A stretch of 64,000 nucleotides of DNA, from positions 18,849-82,848 of the forward strand of contig JAIRXQ010000012.1 in NCBI GenBank assembly GCA_031268195.1, in the 5' to 3' direction. Both the position numbers and the translations under genes were made by a program. The DNA comes from Azoarcus sp. (GTDB lineage Bacteria > Pseudomonadota > Gammaproteobacteria > Burkholderiales > Rhodocyclaceae). Every line of letters starts with the position of its first letter. The first letter of the stretch is position 1. Positions 9,903-20,007 of the stretch are shown one piece after another. Under the pieces are notes generated by a model that had not been told where the DNA came from, made no database searches, and worked only from the letters and a program-made list of their open reading frames with translations.

Positions 9903-10408
9903 CTACCTAAATAAACGAAATCACCACGGCGATTCTGAGCGTAGCACGATTCCGTGGAAGAGGTGCATCTCGGCGCTTCTTCGCCCAGACTGACCGCTTC
10001 GATTTGCACATCTTTCGCGCCTTGCAGACGCAGCGCCTGACGCACGGCTTCGGCGCGCTTTTGGCCCAGGGCAAGATTGTATTCGCGGCTGCCGCGTTCG
10101 TCGGCGCTGCCCTGGACGGTGACCTTGGTCGCCGGCCGGTCCGCCAGCAATTTGGCATGGGCCGTGATCAACGGACGCGCGTCGCCACGGATGGCGTAGC
10201 TGTCGTAGTCGAAGTACACGCTGTTCTTGAGCGGATCGACCGCCCAAGGGGGCAGTACTCCGGCATTTTGCCTGTTGCCGACATCTACGGTGCGCACGCT
10301 GTTTTGCGCGGTGTTGTCCTCTTGAACTGCGGCGGTGTCGGTGGCGGGATCGCTTTCGCAAGCGGCGAGCACGAACACCAACAAGGAAGGAAGAAGCAGT
10401 TTTTTCAT
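9899..10408 (-). CDS. pal: Peptidoglycan-associated lipoprotein Pal
   Basis: The outer-membrane lipoprotein of the Tol-Pal system. Its signal peptide ends in the lipobox LAAC with Cys17 as lipidation site. The C-terminal OmpA-like domain carries VYFDYDSYAI, VTVQGSADERGSREYNLALGQKRA and a final GDFVYLGR. At 169 residues it is the usual size. It lies about 40 bp downstream of tolB in one strand-consistent operon and overlaps cpoB by 4 bp. A strong ribosome binding site (GGAG) precedes the start. Confidence 0.97.
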   Translation of the reverse strand: MKKLLLPSLLVFVLAACESDPATDTAAVQEDNTAQNSVRTVDVGNRQNAGVLPPWAVDPLKNSVYFDYDSYAIRGDARPLITAHAKLLADRPATKVTVQGSADERGSREYNLALGQKRAEAVRQALRLQGAKDVQIEAVSLGEEAPRCTSSTESCYAQNRRGDFVYLGR

Positions 10409-10449
10409 GGTAAATCTCCGGTGGTTGAGTGAAAAAGGGGTGAGAGTGG

Positions 10450-11766
10450 CTATTGCGCTGGACTCCAGGCGGGTTCCCGGACATCGCTGGCCTGAATCGT
10501 AATGCGTTGCCTGATGCCGCCGTCGGCAGAGACTGCGGACAGCATGCCTCGTCCGCCAATGTCGGTGGCATAGAGAATCATGTTGCTGTTGGGGGCGAAA
10601 CTGGGCGATTCGTCACGCGCCGAACTGGTGAGAATCGTGACCTGGCGACTGGCGAGTTCCATGACCGCCACCTGAAAGCCCGCGTCGGAGCGGGTGACGA
10701 ACACCAGCTTCTTGCCGTCGGCAGAGGGGCGTGGCGTGACGTTGTAGGAATTCTGGAACGTGATGCGCTCGACGCCGCCGCCGCTTGCGCTGGTACGGTA
10801 GATTTGCGGCCCGCCGCTGCGATCGGAAGTGAAATAGATCCACTGTCCGTCGGGCGACCACGCCGGTTCAGTGTCGATGCCGGAGGAAGTGACCAGCCGC
10901 CGTGCGCCGGAGCCGTCGGCGTTGATCGTATAGACTTGCGAGAGGCCATCCTTGGTCAGCACGACCGCAAGGCGCTTGCCGTCCGGCGCCCAGGCGGGGG
11001 CCGAGTTCGAGCCTTTGAAGTTTGCCAGCACCTTGCGCTGTCCAGTGGCGAGCGTATGCACGTAGACGATCGGCTTTTTGGCCTCGAACGATACGTAGGC
11101 AAGGCGTGTGCCGTCGGGTGACCATGCGGGAGAGATGATGGATTCGGGCGAACGCAACGCTGTTTGCGCGTTCATGCCGTCCGCGTCGGCGATTTGCAGT
11201 TCGTAGCGGCTGCCGGTTTTGACCACGTAGGCGATGCGGCTGGAGAAATACCCCGCAATGCCGGTGAGTTTTTCGTAGATGAAATCGGCGATGCGATGCG
11301 CGGTAAGGCGGTATTGCGCGGGTGTCGCTTGCAGCGACAGGCCGCCCAGACTGGCGTTATTGCTCTTGTGGGTGTCGAACAGGCGGAAACGAATCTCGGA
11401 TTGCCCGCCCGATGAAGGCAGTACCGAGGCGGCGAGCGCCGCATCCGCACCGCGCGAAGCCAGGGCGGGAAGATCGGGCGGCCGCGATTCCGGCAGGGAC
11501 AGCAAACCGAGGTCGATCATCTGGAATTTGCCGCTGCGTTCGAGGTCGGCGCGCACGATCTCCGAGATGGAATGGGGCAGGCTGGCTTCGTTTTCAAAAA
11601 CCGGAATGGCGACCGGGAAGGGCTTTGCGTCGGAGCCTTCGATGACGATAGAAAGCGAATCCTGAGCGCGTGCGACGAGCGCCAGAGCGCTCAAAAGGAC
11701 GACGCATAACAGTCGGAATGTGCCGACGAAAATACCGGCAGCGGAAGCAGAAGAAGTATTGACCAT
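10450..11766 (-). CDS. tolB: Tol-Pal system periplasmic protein TolB
   Basis: The periplasmic beta-propeller that binds Pal and TolA. An N-terminal alpha/beta domain is followed by five to six WD-like blades with the repeated pattern SPAWSPDGTRLAYVS, APAWAPDGKRLAV, EPAWSPDGQWIYFTSDRSG. I placed the start at the ATG at 11766 because it gives a normal signal peptide (VLLSALALVARA before QDSLS) and 438 residues. The same frame is open up to an ATG at 11865 that overlaps the tolA stop as ATGA; that start would add 33 hydrophobic residues and spoil the signal peptide, but its placement is notable. Confidence 0.94.
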   Translation of the reverse strand: MVNTSSASAAGIFVGTFRLLCVVLLSALALVARAQDSLSIVIEGSDAKPFPVAIPVFENEASLPHSISEIVRADLERSGKFQMIDLGLLSLPESRPPDLPALASRGADAALAASVLPSSGGQSEIRFRLFDTHKSNNASLGGLSLQATPAQYRLTAHRIADFIYEKLTGIAGYFSSRIAYVVKTGSRYELQIADADGMNAQTALRSPESIISPAWSPDGTRLAYVSFEAKKPIVYVHTLATGQRKVLANFKGSNSAPAWAPDGKRLAVVLTKDGLSQVYTINADGSGARRLVTSSGIDTEPAWSPDGQWIYFTSDRSGGPQIYRTSASGGGVERITFQNSYNVTPRPSADGKKLVFVTRSDAGFQVAVMELASRQVTILTSSARDESPSFAPNSNMILYATDIGGRGMLSAVSADGGIRQRITIQASDVREPAWSPAQ

Positions 11767-11861
11767 GGTCTGAGATGTATTGAGTTCGCGGATTATAACC
11801 ATAATGCGTAACAAGAGGTGGAGAAGGCAGCGAAAAGGATGAAAGAAGCAAAAAATCTGTT

Positions 11862-12653
11862 TCATTCTTTCAACGGATGAAACTCCAACGTCAGGGTTCT
11901 CGGCGGTTTGCTACCATCCGTGGGCTGCGGCAGCGGCGAGGATTTACGGATGGCGCGCTCGGCCGCATTATCCACAGCAGGGTTGCCCGAAGAGCTTTTC
12001 AATCGAACCTCCGTTACTTCGCCGTTTGGCAGCTGGCCGATTTCGAAAACGACCGTGGGGTCACCGGACGCCCCGGCTGGCCGAATCACATTGCCCCTTA
12101 CCTTGTTTCTGATCGCCGCCTTGTAAGCATCGCTCAGGCCGGCTGGCGAACCGCCGCCAGCAGATTTCGGGCTGTTGCCCAACAGTGCGCTGGCTTCCCG
12201 GGCGTCCTCTGCGTTCGCGAGTGCGCTGTTGAGCTTTTGTTTGGGAACGAGCTCGATCGGCTTGAGATCTTTCGGTTTCTCCGGCTCTTCCTTCTTTTTG
12301 GGTTCTTCCTTTTTCTTGGGCTCTTCTTTTTTCTTCGGCTCCTCTTTTTTCTTGGGTTCTTCCTTTTTCTTCGTGGCGATTTCAGGCATGGGCTGCGGCT
12401 TTTCGATCTCGGGCTTGGGCGGTTCCGGTTCCGGTGGCGGTACTGGCGGCGCAGGCGGCGCCTGCACGGCGGGCGGCGCTGGCGGCATGCCGACGAGCCC
12501 GACTTCGAGCGTGCCGATCGGTTGGCTTTTCCAGTTGATACCGAAAAACAGGAAGATGAACAGCCCGCAGTGAACAGCGACGGTGAGGGCGAGTGACAAG
12601 AATTTGCGTGGCTTGTCCTCGGCGGGGCGTTGGTCTGGCCGAAAATCTCTCAT
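11862..12653 (-). CDS. tolA: Tol-Pal system protein TolA
   Basis: The inner-membrane, periplasm-spanning energy transducer. A cytoplasmic start (MRDFRPDQRPAEDKPRK) is followed by one membrane helix (about 18-40), a Pro-rich segment (PPAPPAVQAPPAPP), then five tandem KKKEEP-type repeats followed by a charged stretch, and a TonB-like C-terminal domain (YKAAIRNKVRGNV to TLEFHPLKE). At 263 residues it is short for TolA because the helical domain II is replaced by the Pro- and Lys/Glu-rich linker. It overlaps tolR upstream by 4 bp. Confidence 0.93.
   Translation of the reverse strand: MRDFRPDQRPAEDKPRKFLSLALTVAVHCGLFIFLFFGINWKSQPIGTLEVGLVGMPPAPPAVQAPPAPPVPPPEPEPPKPEIEKPQPMPEIATKKKEEPKKKEEPKKKEEPKKKEEPKKKEEPEKPKDLKPIELVPKQKLNSALANAEDAREASALLGNSPKSAGGGSPAGLSDAYKAAIRNKVRGNVIRPAGASGDPTVVFEIGQLPNGEVTEVRLKSSSGNPAVDNAAERAIRKSSPLPQPTDGSKPPRTLTLEFHPLKE
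12337..12337 (-). other. Centre of the tolA KKKEEP repeat tract (about 12283-12380)
   Basis: This single position marks a tract of about 100 bp inside tolA in which an 18-bp unit encoding KKKEEP (or KEEPKK) is repeated five times with codon-level variation. It forms the charged spacer between the Pro-rich segment and the C-terminal domain. Such tracts can vary in copy number between strains. Confidence 0.6.
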
Positions 12654-13054
12654 TTGCTCCCGCTGCTCTTCGTTTGCAGGCTGACCTTCTTTGCACCCAT
12701 CTCCCGCGCGGCTTCGAGCACGTCGATGACTTTTTGGTACGGCAGCTCGTTATGTGCGGCGACGAGGAGCGGGCGACCCGTTTCGACCAGTTGCTTGATT
12801 TCCCGTTGTAGCTCGACCGCGCTGACCGATCTGGCGGCGGCGTTGGCGTTCAGGCGCACGGCGAATTTGCCGTCCCGGTCGACTTCGACCACGGCGGCTT
12901 CTTGCGGCGGCGCGACGAGTGGCCCTGCCGAGGGAATTTCGATATTGCCGGATTGCATCATGGGGGCGGTCACCATGAAAATGACCAGCAACACCAGCAT
13001 CACGTCGATGTAGGGGACGACGTTGATTTCGTTTTTGAGGCGGCGTTGACGCAT
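12650..13054 (-). CDS. tolR: Tol-Pal system protein TolR
   Basis: An ExbD/TolR-family inner-membrane protein that with TolQ forms the proton channel driving TolA. In 134 residues it has the N-terminal membrane helix with the proton-carrying Asp in VVPYIDVMLVLLVIFMV (Asp17), then a periplasmic domain ending in VLEAAREMGAKKVSLQT. It lies 19 bp after tolQ and overlaps tolA (ATGA). Confidence 0.96.
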   Translation of the reverse strand: MRQRRLKNEINVVPYIDVMLVLLVIFMVTAPMMQSGNIEIPSAGPLVAPPQEAAVVEVDRDGKFAVRLNANAAARSVSAVELQREIKQLVETGRPLLVAAHNELPYQKVIDVLEAAREMGAKKVSLQTKSSGSK

Positions 13055-13073
13055 GAGGTGTATCCGAACGGGT

Positions 13074-13757
13074 TCAGCGCAGGTTGCGTTGCAGGATGTT
13101 GGAGAACTCTTCCATGAAGCTCTCGAAACGGATGCCGATGCGGTCGATGTCGTGCGCGAAGCGGTTGTAGGCGACCACGGCGGGAATGGCCGCGAACAGG
13201 CCGACGGCGGTGGCGATCAGCGCCTCCGCGATGCCGGGCGCGACATTCGTCAAGGTGGCGGCGGCGACGTTCTGGAGGCCGAGGAAGGCATGCATGATCC
13301 CCCAGACCGTACCCAAAAGACCGATGTACGGCGACACCGAACCGACCGAGGCGAGGAAGGCGAGATGGGCGTCGAGGTCGTCGACTGCGCGCTGGAAAGT
13401 GGCGCGCATCGCGCGCCGGGAGCCGTCGATGGTGGCGGCCGAGTCGTGGCTGCTGTCGCGCAGTTTGGTGAATTCACGATAACCGGACTCGAAAATGCGC
13501 TCCATGCCGCCGCTGCGAAAGCGCCCGCCTGCGGCGGCGTGGTACATCAGATCGAGATCGCCGCCGCTCCAGAAATCGCGCTCGAAAACGTCGGTCTTGG
13601 AGCGCGCCGAGCGGATCTGGAACCATTTGCGGAAGATCCAGTACCACGACAGCAGGGAGAGCAATAACAGCAAGCCGATGATGAGCTGGACGGGGATTGT
13701 GGCTTCCCCTACCAGATTGAGGATGGACAAGTCATGCGTGGTGGTGACAGTGGGCAT
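13074..13757 (-). CDS. tolQ: Tol-Pal system protein TolQ
   Basis: An ExbB/TolQ-family proton channel subunit with three membrane helices. I chose the ATG at 13757 (MPTVTTTHDLSILNLV), giving 227 residues, because upstream in-frame codons lie inside ybgC. Landmarks are the first helix at about 20-42, LASVGSVSPYIGLLGTVWGIMHAF in the second helix, and AEALIATAVGLFAAIPAVVAYN in the third. The start is 5 bp after the ybgC stop. Confidence 0.96.
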   Translation of the reverse strand: MPTVTTTHDLSILNLVGEATIPVQLIIGLLLLLSLLSWYWIFRKWFQIRSARSKTDVFERDFWSGGDLDLMYHAAAGGRFRSGGMERIFESGYREFTKLRDSSHDSAATIDGSRRAMRATFQRAVDDLDAHLAFLASVGSVSPYIGLLGTVWGIMHAFLGLQNVAAATLTNVAPGIAEALIATAVGLFAAIPAVVAYNRFAHDIDRIGIRFESFMEEFSNILQRNLR

Positions 13758-13762
13758 CGCGG

Positions 13763-14257
13763 TCAGGAAATAGAAAGAGACAGTTGAGAAAGAGAAAGTT
13801 GATTTTGAAACTGTTTGAAAACCGCCTCCGGCCAAGGGGTGGGGCGGCCCGTAAGGGGGTTGACGCAAGCGACCTTGGTTTTAGCCTCAAACAATATAAC
13901 ATTGTCACGCATGATACGCTGCTTAAACCATACACTTGCGCCGTGCAGATCGTGCAGGGTGGTGATGACCTTCAGGCTGTCGTCGAGATGGCCGGAGGCG
14001 AGATAGTCGGCCTGCACTTTGCTGATGACGAAAAGCGGGCCGCCGGAATCGAGCAATTCTTTCTGGCTGAAACCGAGTTCGCGCAACCATTCGGAGCGGC
14101 CGCGCTCACAGTAGCGCAGATAGTTGGCGTAGTAGACGACGCCTCCCGCATCGGTGTCCTCGTAATAGATGCGCACGGGCAGAACGAAAGCGGGTGGATT
14201 CGAAGCGTTGCTGGAAGATGTATCGGAGGTTGTATCGGAGATGGGTTGTTTTTTCAT
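13763..14257 (-). CDS. ybgC: Acyl-CoA thioesterase YbgC of the tol-pal operon
   Basis: A hotdog-fold thioesterase, the usual first gene of tol-pal operons. The family signature YYEDTDAGGVVYYANYLRYCERGR contains the catalytic Asp. I took the ATG at 14257 (MKKQPISDTTSD), giving 164 residues; a longer in-frame start at 14317 would add a tail with no family support. The first ~25 residues are Ser/Thr/Asp-rich and unlike the family core. It is divergent from the STAS-domain gene, so the operon promoter should lie between 14257 and 14490. Confidence 0.93.
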   Translation of the reverse strand: MKKQPISDTTSDTSSSNASNPPAFVLPVRIYYEDTDAGGVVYYANYLRYCERGRSEWLRELGFSQKELLDSGGPLFVISKVQADYLASGHLDDSLKVITTLHDLHGASVWFKQRIMRDNVILFEAKTKVACVNPLTGRPTPWPEAVFKQFQNQLSLSQLSLSIS

Positions 14258-14489
14258 GATATCGACATGACATTTCGCTCGCAGCGTGCCATTGTACGCC
14301 GAACTTGCGCTTCGCATAGTAGTCGATGATGCGGAGGGCGATTGTATCCGGTATGGAAAAAGTCTCGCTGACGACCGGGGAACAGGCAGGATGACACGCT
14401 TGCGGGCTGCAAAAACGCAAACCCGGTGCTATTCTTCCCACCCTGGGCAGATTGCCGTTCGACGGCATATTTTTTCGACTGGTTGCAGC

Positions 14490-15647
14490 GTGGCTTTCAG
14501 TTTCAATCCTTTCAAGAAACCCGAATCGAATCCCACTGCTTCGCGGGGAGGTGCGCCTTCTTCGTCGGCTGCGGACGATGCGCGGCAGCATAGCGAGTTG
14601 TCTGCGCTCGATTTCTCGCACGCCAGCCAGCAAGGGGCGATCGAAGTCACAGAAGTCACTGCCGGCATCGGCGTGGTCTATGAGGAAGCGGCGGTGCTGT
14701 ATGCCAATAGCAACGACCGCGATGCCGAACATCTGCTCACCGCCGTGTTCGATGACCCTTCCGCCACGGTGGGTGAAGGCTTGTGGATGATGCTGCTCGA
14801 CCTCTACCGCCTGACCGGGCAGCGTGACCGCTTCGAGTCCAGGGTGATCGACTACGCACGCCGCTTCGAACGCTCGCCCCCGGCGTGGGAAGATTTGTCT
14901 CTCCAGCCCGCGAAACGGCGCGCCGATACCTCTGCGGCGCTGGTCAACCTGCCCGCTGCCCTGAACGCGCAGGTGGCGCAGCAGTTGCAGCAGGTGGGGG
15001 TGATCGGGCGCAAGAGCGGGTCGTTGCGCGTCGACCTCGGTCGCGTGCGCTCGCTCGATGACAATGGCGTGCAGTTGATGAAGCAGGTGTTGGCACAGTT
15101 GGCCGCTGACCGCGTCAAACTCACCATCCTCAACGCCTCTCGTCTGGTGGATTTGCTCGCACCCAAGGTCAAGCCGGGCGAGGCGGGGAATCGCGGCTAC
15201 TGGATGCTGATGCTGGAGATGCTCAAGTATACCGGCGAGAGCGCGCGTTTCGAGGATCTGGCGGTCGATTACGCGGTGACATTCGAGGAGTCGCCGCCGT
15301 CGTGGGAATCGAGGGTGCCCACGCCGGGCGAGCAGCAAGCCGCCGCCGAGGAAGCCGCGCACGCGCGCGGCGAGGAAGAATTCTATTTCGACGGCGAATT
15401 GACCGGATCGAGCAGCGAAGCGATTCGCAAGCTCGACGATTTCGCCGCCGCGCGTCAGACGGTGGTGGTCGACTGTAGCCAGTTGCGCCGCGTCGATTTC
15501 GTGGCGGCGGGAACGCTGTTCAACGCGCTTGCCTCGCTTCAGGCCAAGGGCAAGGTCGTACAGCTACAAAAGGTCAACGCCATGGTTGGCGCGCTGATGC
15601 GGGTGATGAGCATCGATCAGGTGGCGATGGTGACGTTGCGCGGCTGA
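14490..15647 (+). CDS. Double STAS-domain protein with TPR-like segments
   Basis: I chose the GTG at 14490 ([12 protein letters not shown]), giving 385 residues; upstream sequence in frame looks non-coding. The protein is internally duplicated. A helical segment with [15 protein letters not shown]...RFE...ERSPPAWE (97-135) is followed by an STAS-like domain (about 145-225). A second helical copy, [15 protein letters not shown]...EESPPSWES (236-274), is followed by a second STAS domain (296-384). The helical segments resemble the TPR-like units of FimV-type proteins. STAS domains usually bind partners in regulatory switches. No signal peptide or membrane segment is seen. The gene precedes hslV by about 135 bp. 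Specific function unknown. Confidence 0.8.
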   Translation: MAFSFNPFKKPESNPTASRGGAPSSSAADDARQHSELSALDFSHASQQGAIEVTEVTAGIGVVYEEAAVLYANSNDRDAEHLLTAVFDDPSATVGEGLWMMLLDLYRLTGQRDRFESRVIDYARRFERSPPAWEDLSLQPAKRRADTSAALVNLPAALNAQVAQQLQQVGVIGRKSGSLRVDLGRVRSLDDNGVQLMKQVLAQLAADRVKLTILNASRLVDLLAPKVKPGEAGNRGYWMLMLEMLKYTGESARFEDLAVDYAVTFEESPPSWESRVPTPGEQQAAAEEAAHARGEEEFYFDGELTGSSSEAIRKLDDFAAARQTVVVDCSQLRRVDFVAAGTLFNALASLQAKGKVVQLQKVNAMVGALMRVMSIDQVAMVTLRG

Positions 15648-15783
15648 ACGAGGGCGATCACAAGCCGGCGTTGAGCGGGGCGTTCGCCCAGCCGGAAGCG
15701 TGCGGTGGCATCCGGCCATATCACGGCATTTCCGCGCGGTCTGTATTACCATCGCGCTCCTTTGCCCATTACCGGGAACATTC

Positions 15784-16323
15784 ATGGAACAGTATCACGG
15801 CACGACCATCCTGTCGGTTCGTTGCGGCAACCGGGTCGCGCTCGGCGGCGACGGACAGGTCACGCTCGGCAACGTCGTCATCAAGGCCACGGCGCGCAAG
15901 GTGCGCACGCTCTACGAGGGCCGCATCCTCGCCGGATTTGCGGGCGGTACGGCGGATGCCTTCACCCTGTTCGAACGCTTCGAGGCCAAGCTCGAAAAAC
16001 ATCAGGGCAACCTGCTGCGTAGCGCGGTGGAACTCGCCAAGGACTGGCGCACCGATCGCATGCTGCGGCGGCTGGAGGCCATGCTCGCGGTGGCCGACCG
16101 TGAGCACTCGCTCATCATCACCGGTAATGGCGATGTGCTCGAACCCGAACAGGGCATCGTCGCCATCGGCAGCGGTGGCGCGTATGCCCAGGCCGCCGCG
16201 CGCGCGCTGCTGGAGAACACCGCCCTCACGCCGAAGGAGATCGTCGCCAAATCCCTGGCGATCGCGGGCGATATCTGCATTTATACCAACCAGAACCACA
16301 TCATCGAGGAGCTGGACGAATGA
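15784..16323 (+). CDS. hslV: ATP-dependent protease subunit HslV (ClpQ)
   Basis: The peptidase of the HslUV proteasome-like protease. The start at 15784 gives [13 protein letters not shown]; removal of the leader exposes the N-terminal catalytic Thr of [48 protein letters not shown] and GNGDVLEP are typical of the family. At 179 residues it is full length. It overlaps hslU as ATGA. Confidence 0.97.
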   Translation: MEQYHGTTILSVRCGNRVALGGDGQVTLGNVVIKATARKVRTLYEGRILAGFAGGTADAFTLFERFEAKLEKHQGNLLRSAVELAKDWRTDRMLRRLEAMLAVADREHSLIITGNGDVLEPEQGIVAIGSGGAYAQAAARALLENTALTPKEIVAKSLAIAGDICIYTNQNHIIEELDE

Positions 16324-17672
16324 ACGAACCCGCCATCTCCTCTCAGGCCCGGATGACTCCGGCGGAGATCGTCTCTGAACTCGACAAGCACATCGTTGGC
16401 CAGCACATGGCCAAGCGTGTGGTGGCCGTGGCCCTGCGCAGCCGCTGGCGGCGCGCGCAGGTGGCCGAGCCGTTGCGCAGCGAGATCACGCCCAAGAACA
16501 TCCTGATGATCGGACCGACCGGCGTGGGTAAAACCGAAATCGCGCGGCGGCTGGCGCGGCTCACGCAAGCGCCGTTCGTCAAAGTGGAAGCAACCAAGTT
16601 CACCGAAGTCGGCTACGTCGGGCGCGATGTGGACACCATCATCCGCGATCTGGTGGAGATCGCCATCAAGGACGGGCGCGAATGCGCCATGCGTCTGGTG
16701 CGCGACCGCGCGCTCGATGCTGCCGAGGATCGTGTGCTCGACGCGCTGCTACCCGCCGCGCGTGGCGATTTTGGCGAGGACGCAAGCGCCGCCGACAACG
16801 GTACGCGCCAGAAATTCCGCAAGAAGCTGCGCGAAGGCGAACTGAACGACAAGGAAATCGAACTCGAAGTCGCCGCCTCCTCGATGCACGCCGAGATTTT
16901 CGCCCCGCCGGGCATGGAAGAGCTGACGCAGCAGATTCAGGGCATGTTCCAGAACCTTGGCAGCGGCCAAAAGAGGGCGCGCCGCCTGCGCATCGCGGAG
17001 GCGTTGCGGCTGCTCTCCGACGAGGAAGCCGCCAAGCTCATCAACGACGAGGAAGTGAAGGCCGCCGCCCTGCGCGCCGTGGAGCAAAACGGCATCGTCT
17101 TTCTCGACGAAATCGACAAGATCGCCGCGCGCGGTGAAGCGCAGGGCGCGGACATCTCCCGGCAAGGCGTGCAGCGCGACCTGTTGCCGCTGGTCGAAGG
17201 GGCGACCGTGTCGACCAAGTACGGCATGGTCAAGACCGACCACATCCTGTTCATCGCCAGCGGCGCGTTCCATCTCGCGCGGCCGAGCGACCTGATCCCC
17301 GAGCTACAGGGGCGTTTTCCGATCCGCGTCGAGCTCGACTCGCTCTCGGTCAACGATTTCGAATGCATCCTCACCCAGACCGACGCCTGCCTCACCCGCC
17401 AGTACGAGGCGCTGCTGGCTACCGATGGCGTTTCCCTCTCCTTTACCAAGGATGGCATTCGCCGCTTGGCCGAGATCGCGTTTCGGGTGAATGAAAAAAC
17501 CGAGAACATCGGCGCGCGCCGCCTCTACACGGTCATGGAAAAGCTGTTGGAGGACGTCTCCTTCGAGGCCGGCAACGGTCAGGCCGACTCCGTGACCGTG
17601 GATGCCTCCTACGTCGATGCGCGGCTCGAAGGCGTGGCCGGGAAAGAGGATCTCGCGCGCTACGTTCTGTAG
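16320..17672 (+). CDS. hslU: ATP-dependent protease ATPase subunit HslU (ClpY)
   Basis: An AAA+ unfoldase that feeds substrates to HslV. Near the N-terminus are [17 protein letters not shown] and the Walker [10 protein letters not shown], followed by the GYVGRDVD pore loop. The I-domain spans roughly residues 110-230. Walker B is VFLDEIDKI, then the sensor region and a C-terminal end ([17 protein letters not shown]) that docks into HslV. At 450 residues it is standard size. It is translationally coupled to hslV. Confidence 0.97.
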   Translation: MNEPAISSQARMTPAEIVSELDKHIVGQHMAKRVVAVALRSRWRRAQVAEPLRSEITPKNILMIGPTGVGKTEIARRLARLTQAPFVKVEATKFTEVGYVGRDVDTIIRDLVEIAIKDGRECAMRLVRDRALDAAEDRVLDALLPAARGDFGEDASAADNGTRQKFRKKLREGELNDKEIELEVAASSMHAEIFAPPGMEELTQQIQGMFQNLGSGQKRARRLRIAEALRLLSDEEAAKLINDEEVKAAALRAVEQNGIVFLDEIDKIAARGEAQGADISRQGVQRDLLPLVEGATVSTKYGMVKTDHILFIASGAFHLARPSDLIPELQGRFPIRVELDSLSVNDFECILTQTDACLTRQYEALLATDGVSLSFTKDGIRRLAEIAFRVNEKTENIGARRLYTVMEKLLEDVSFEAGNGQADSVTVDASYVDARLEGVAGKEDLARYVL

Positions 17673-17740
17673 GGGTTGGGCGCGTCGTGTCCTGCGGCGC
17701 GGCGGTACAATGCGCGGAACTCACCGCATGGAATGTTTCG

Positions 17741-18706
<966 letters not shown>

Positions 18707-19017
18707 GAACAAATAAAAAATGCAGGCGAGAACGGTGATTGATTGCTGTCGGAAGGATCAATAAATAGACTCGGTGTGCTTGATGATGTAGTCACGAGTC
18801 TCGCCTTGTATAAAAGATGCTGACAATATTGATTGTCCGATAAAAATACGCACTTTTTTTGATTTATTTTAACGTCACGAATATAAAAAAACAGCGGAAA
18901 ACCGGGACGTCGGGACAAAATGGGGGGCGCGCGCCGCTTGGAATGTCAAATCGAATCAGCCATGTTGGTGAGCCTCCGGGAGATCGCTGCGCGGGGGCTG
19001 GCACAACGGAAACGGTC
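18707..19017. other. AT-rich intergenic region between accA and tilS
   Basis: About 310 bp; the first ~200 bp is visibly AT-rich against the GC-rich surroundings. No convincing gene is present. Two inverted repeats stand out: AGACTCG (18767-18773) with CGAGTCT (18795-18801), and GACAAT-ATTG-ATTGTC (18822-18837). Neither has a terminator-like T-run directly after it, although a run of seven T lies near 18853. They could be protein binding sites or parts of an RNA leader for tilS. Confidence 0.45.
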
Positions 19018-20007
19018 ATGACCGTGCGCGATGCCGTCGCCACGGCATTGACGGCGGCGGGGGTCGGGCCGGGCGTCCGGCTGTGCTGTGCGCTCTCCGG
19101 CGGTGTCGACTCCGTGGTGCTGCTCGATACGCTCGCGGTGCTGCGCGCGCGCTTCGAATTCGATTTGCAGGCGGCGCACGTTCATCACGGACTCAGCCCG
19201 GAGGCGGACGCATGGCAAGCCTTTTGCGAGGACGAGTGCCATCGGCGCGACGTTGCCCTGCACGTTTTTCGTCTCGATGTGGCGCGCGATTTCCCCCAAG
19301 GGCTTGAAGCCTCGGCACGTGCGGCGCGCCATGCGGCGCTGGCGCAGGTCGATTGCGACTGGCTGGTGTTGGGGCATCAGCGTGACGATCAGGCCGAAAC
19401 CGTGCTGTTTCGCCTGCTGCGCGGCGCGGGGGTGCGCGGTGCGGCGTCGATGGGGGCGGTGGAGCCCTCCGGCGTGTCTGGCCGGGCGGGGCGCCTGCGG
19501 CCGCTGCTGGAGACGGGGCGGGCCGAAATCGTTGCTCATGCCCGCGCGCGTGGCCTCGCTTGGGTGACGGATGCCAGCAACGCCAATCTGGCATTCGCGC
19601 GTAACGATTTGCGTCATCGCATCCTGCCCGCGATCGAGGAACGCTTCCCCGCCGCTCGCGTCACGCTTGCCCGCGCCGCGAAGCATTTCCGCGAAGCGTC
19701 CGGTTTGCTCGACGAACTGGCCGCGGCCGATGCGACGTCCTGCGCAGGGGGGGATGGCGCGCTCGAACGCGGCGCCTTGCTCGGCTTGAGCCCCGCGCGG
19801 CTGGCCAATCTCCTGCGCTGGGAGGCGTGGCGGCAAGGCGCATATGCACCGACGGCGGTGCGTTTGGCGGAAGCGGTGCGCCAGTTGCGCGATTCGAAGC
19901 GGCCTTTGCGTTTCCCGCTGGGCGATGTCGTCTTATGCAGTCGCCGGGGGCGGGTGTGGTTGGAGAGCGGAAACGCTTCAGGCCAAGTCTTTGAGCACCG
20001 AGAGTAG
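19018..20007 (+). CDS. tilS: tRNA(Ile)-lysidine synthase TilS
   Basis: Converts C34 of the CAU-anticodon tRNA(Ile) to lysidine so it reads AUA. The PP-loop motif is LSGGVDSVVLLD; HVHHGLSPEADAW, HQRDDQAETVLFRLLRG and the block near RNDLRHRILPAIEERFP are family hallmarks. I chose the ATG at 19018 (MTVRDAVATALTAAG), giving 329 residues, rather than the upstream in-frame ATG at 18943, which would add a tail with no resemblance to the family. The C-terminal domain is short. Its last 30 bp overlap the convergent response-regulator gene. Confidence 0.94.
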   Translation: MTVRDAVATALTAAGVGPGVRLCCALSGGVDSVVLLDTLAVLRARFEFDLQAAHVHHGLSPEADAWQAFCEDECHRRDVALHVFRLDVARDFPQGLEASARAARHAALAQVDCDWLVLGHQRDDQAETVLFRLLRGAGVRGAASMGAVEPSGVSGRAGRLRPLLETGRAEIVAHARARGLAWVTDASNANLAFARNDLRHRILPAIEERFPAARVTLARAAKHFREASGLLDELAAADATSCAGGDGALERGALLGLSPARLANLLRWEAWRQGAYAPTAVRLAEAVRQLRDSKRPLRFPLGDVVLCSRRGRVWLESGNASGQVFEHRE

